From assembly GCF_003097635.1 (NCBI RefSeq), contig NZ_QCZI01000001.1:1-64000 (forward strand): a DNA stretch of 64,000 nt, read 5' to 3'. Below the pieces are notes generated by a model. The model searched no databases and had not been told where the DNA came from. It worked only from the letters and a program-made list of their open reading frames with translations. Below, in pieces: positions 63,599 through 64,000 of the stretch. This stretch comes from Flavobacterium psychrotolerans (GTDB lineage Bacteria > Bacteroidota > Bacteroidia > Flavobacteriales > Flavobacteriaceae). Made by a program: the position numbers and the translations under genes. The stretch's first letter is position 1. Each line of letters opens with the position of its first letter.

Positions 63599-64000
63599 TT
63601 AATTCTGAATCGATGAATTAGTAGTAGCTTCTTGTACTTTAATTGTATCTAATTGTTTTTGAGCATCTTCAACAACATCAGGGAAATTGGTGAAATTTTT
63701 AATGACACTGTCTAAAATATAAGTCGCCTGAAAACTATCTTTCAATCCATAAAAGTTTTTTGCCATCACTACCAATCCCTTCGCTCCAAAATATTTATAC
63801 CCCGAATAATCTTTGGTTAGTTTTTGAACAGCGGCATTTGAAGCTTCAAATTTTCCATCTATATTTTTAAAATAGGCATCATAATATAACGCTTCCGCAG
63901 CTAATTCTCCTTTGGCAATAGTCAGCAATTTGGCATACGCAGCTCTCGCTTTTGGCTCATCATTTGTTTGTATTGCAGAACGAGCCACAATGATTTGTGC
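63599..64000 (-). CDS. TPR-repeat protein, C-terminal part (cut by window end)
   Basis: Only the last 133 codons lie in the window and the gene continues beyond 64000. The internal GTG at 63986-63988 is not a credible start, because the frame is open to the edge. Repeated helix pairs have TPR character (ARAAYAKLLTIAKGELAAEALYYDA is an example trimmed here to its core, AKGELAAEALYYDA; then AKGLVVMAKNFYGLKDSFQA). Such proteins are usually periplasmic scaffolds. Function is unknown, and it precedes the barrel-protein gene. Confidence 0.8.
   Translation of the reverse strand, partial: AQIIVARSAIQTNDEPKARAAYAKLLTIAKGELAAEALYYDAYFKNIDGKFEASNAAVQKLTKDYSGYKYFGAKGLVVMAKNFYGLKDSFQATYILDSVIKNFTNFPDVVEDAQKQLDTIKVQEATTNSSIQN

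Overview
The window reads as a chromosomal segment of a low-GC member of the Bacteroidota, most likely Flavobacteriaceae and close to Flavobacterium. The evidence is a SusC/SusD pair, a secreted protease with a type IX secretion sorting tail, a fused SecDF, many Met-Lys-Lys lipoproteins, promoters of the TAnnTTTG type instead of the E. coli -10, and starts without clear Shine-Dalgarno sequences. No rRNA, tRNA, CRISPR array, intact insertion sequence or prophage was seen.

Layout. 1-3.6 kb: a decayed TonB-dependent receptor, then a Zn/Cd-type P-type ATPase, flanked by unassignable debris. 3.6-12.7 kb: a secreted M1 peptidase, a T9SS-exported subtilase and a SusCD pair, read as a protein or peptide utilisation block. 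12.9-17.6 kb: housekeeping genes (rnhB, lipB, a lipoprotein, lysS) and a DUF433/DUF5615 toxin-antitoxin-like pair. 17.7-22 kb: a TonB receptor, a Met/His-rich lipoprotein, an MbnP-like lipoprotein and a small Cys protein, probably for copper capture. 22-28.4 kb: a leftward nitric oxide reductase operon in the order norC-norB-norQ-norD-(hemerythrin/PAS)-norE-norF. 28.4-34.1 kb: divergent rightward genes ric (scdA/ytfE type), nrdD, a 55-residue glycyl-radical protein, nrdG, a His-rich 12-helix membrane protein and an NsrR-like Rrf2 regulator. Together 22-34 kb is a nitric oxide and low-oxygen island that joins NO reduction, Fe-S repair, oxygen-independent dNTP synthesis and an NO-sensing regulator.

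34.2-34.8 kb holds a TolC pseudogene. 35-39.9 kb carries a CheB-CheR-PAS fusion and a hybrid histidine kinase. 39.9-47.6 kb is a LOG-family protein and a YbhGFSR-like ABC efflux operon with its own TolC and TetR regulator. 47.8-51.7 kb is a sulfide/persulfide module: persulfide dioxygenase-rhodanese, thioredoxin, small membrane proteins, a TauE/SafE exporter and a Crp/Fnr regulator, with two matched candidate operators. 51.9-64 kb is core: secDF, mdh, gyrB, dipeptide epimerase, asnB, a GreA-like protein, a beta-barrel protein and a TPR protein cut by the window end.

The most interesting observation is the anaerobic ribonucleotide reductase. The large NrdD reading frame stops after its zinc site, and the glycyl-radical segment is encoded by a separate overlapping 55-codon frame just before nrdG. 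The second is a pair of GYAAC-N4-GTTAC boxes in the sulfur module, each placed identically relative to a putative -7 element and about 50 nt before the start codon.
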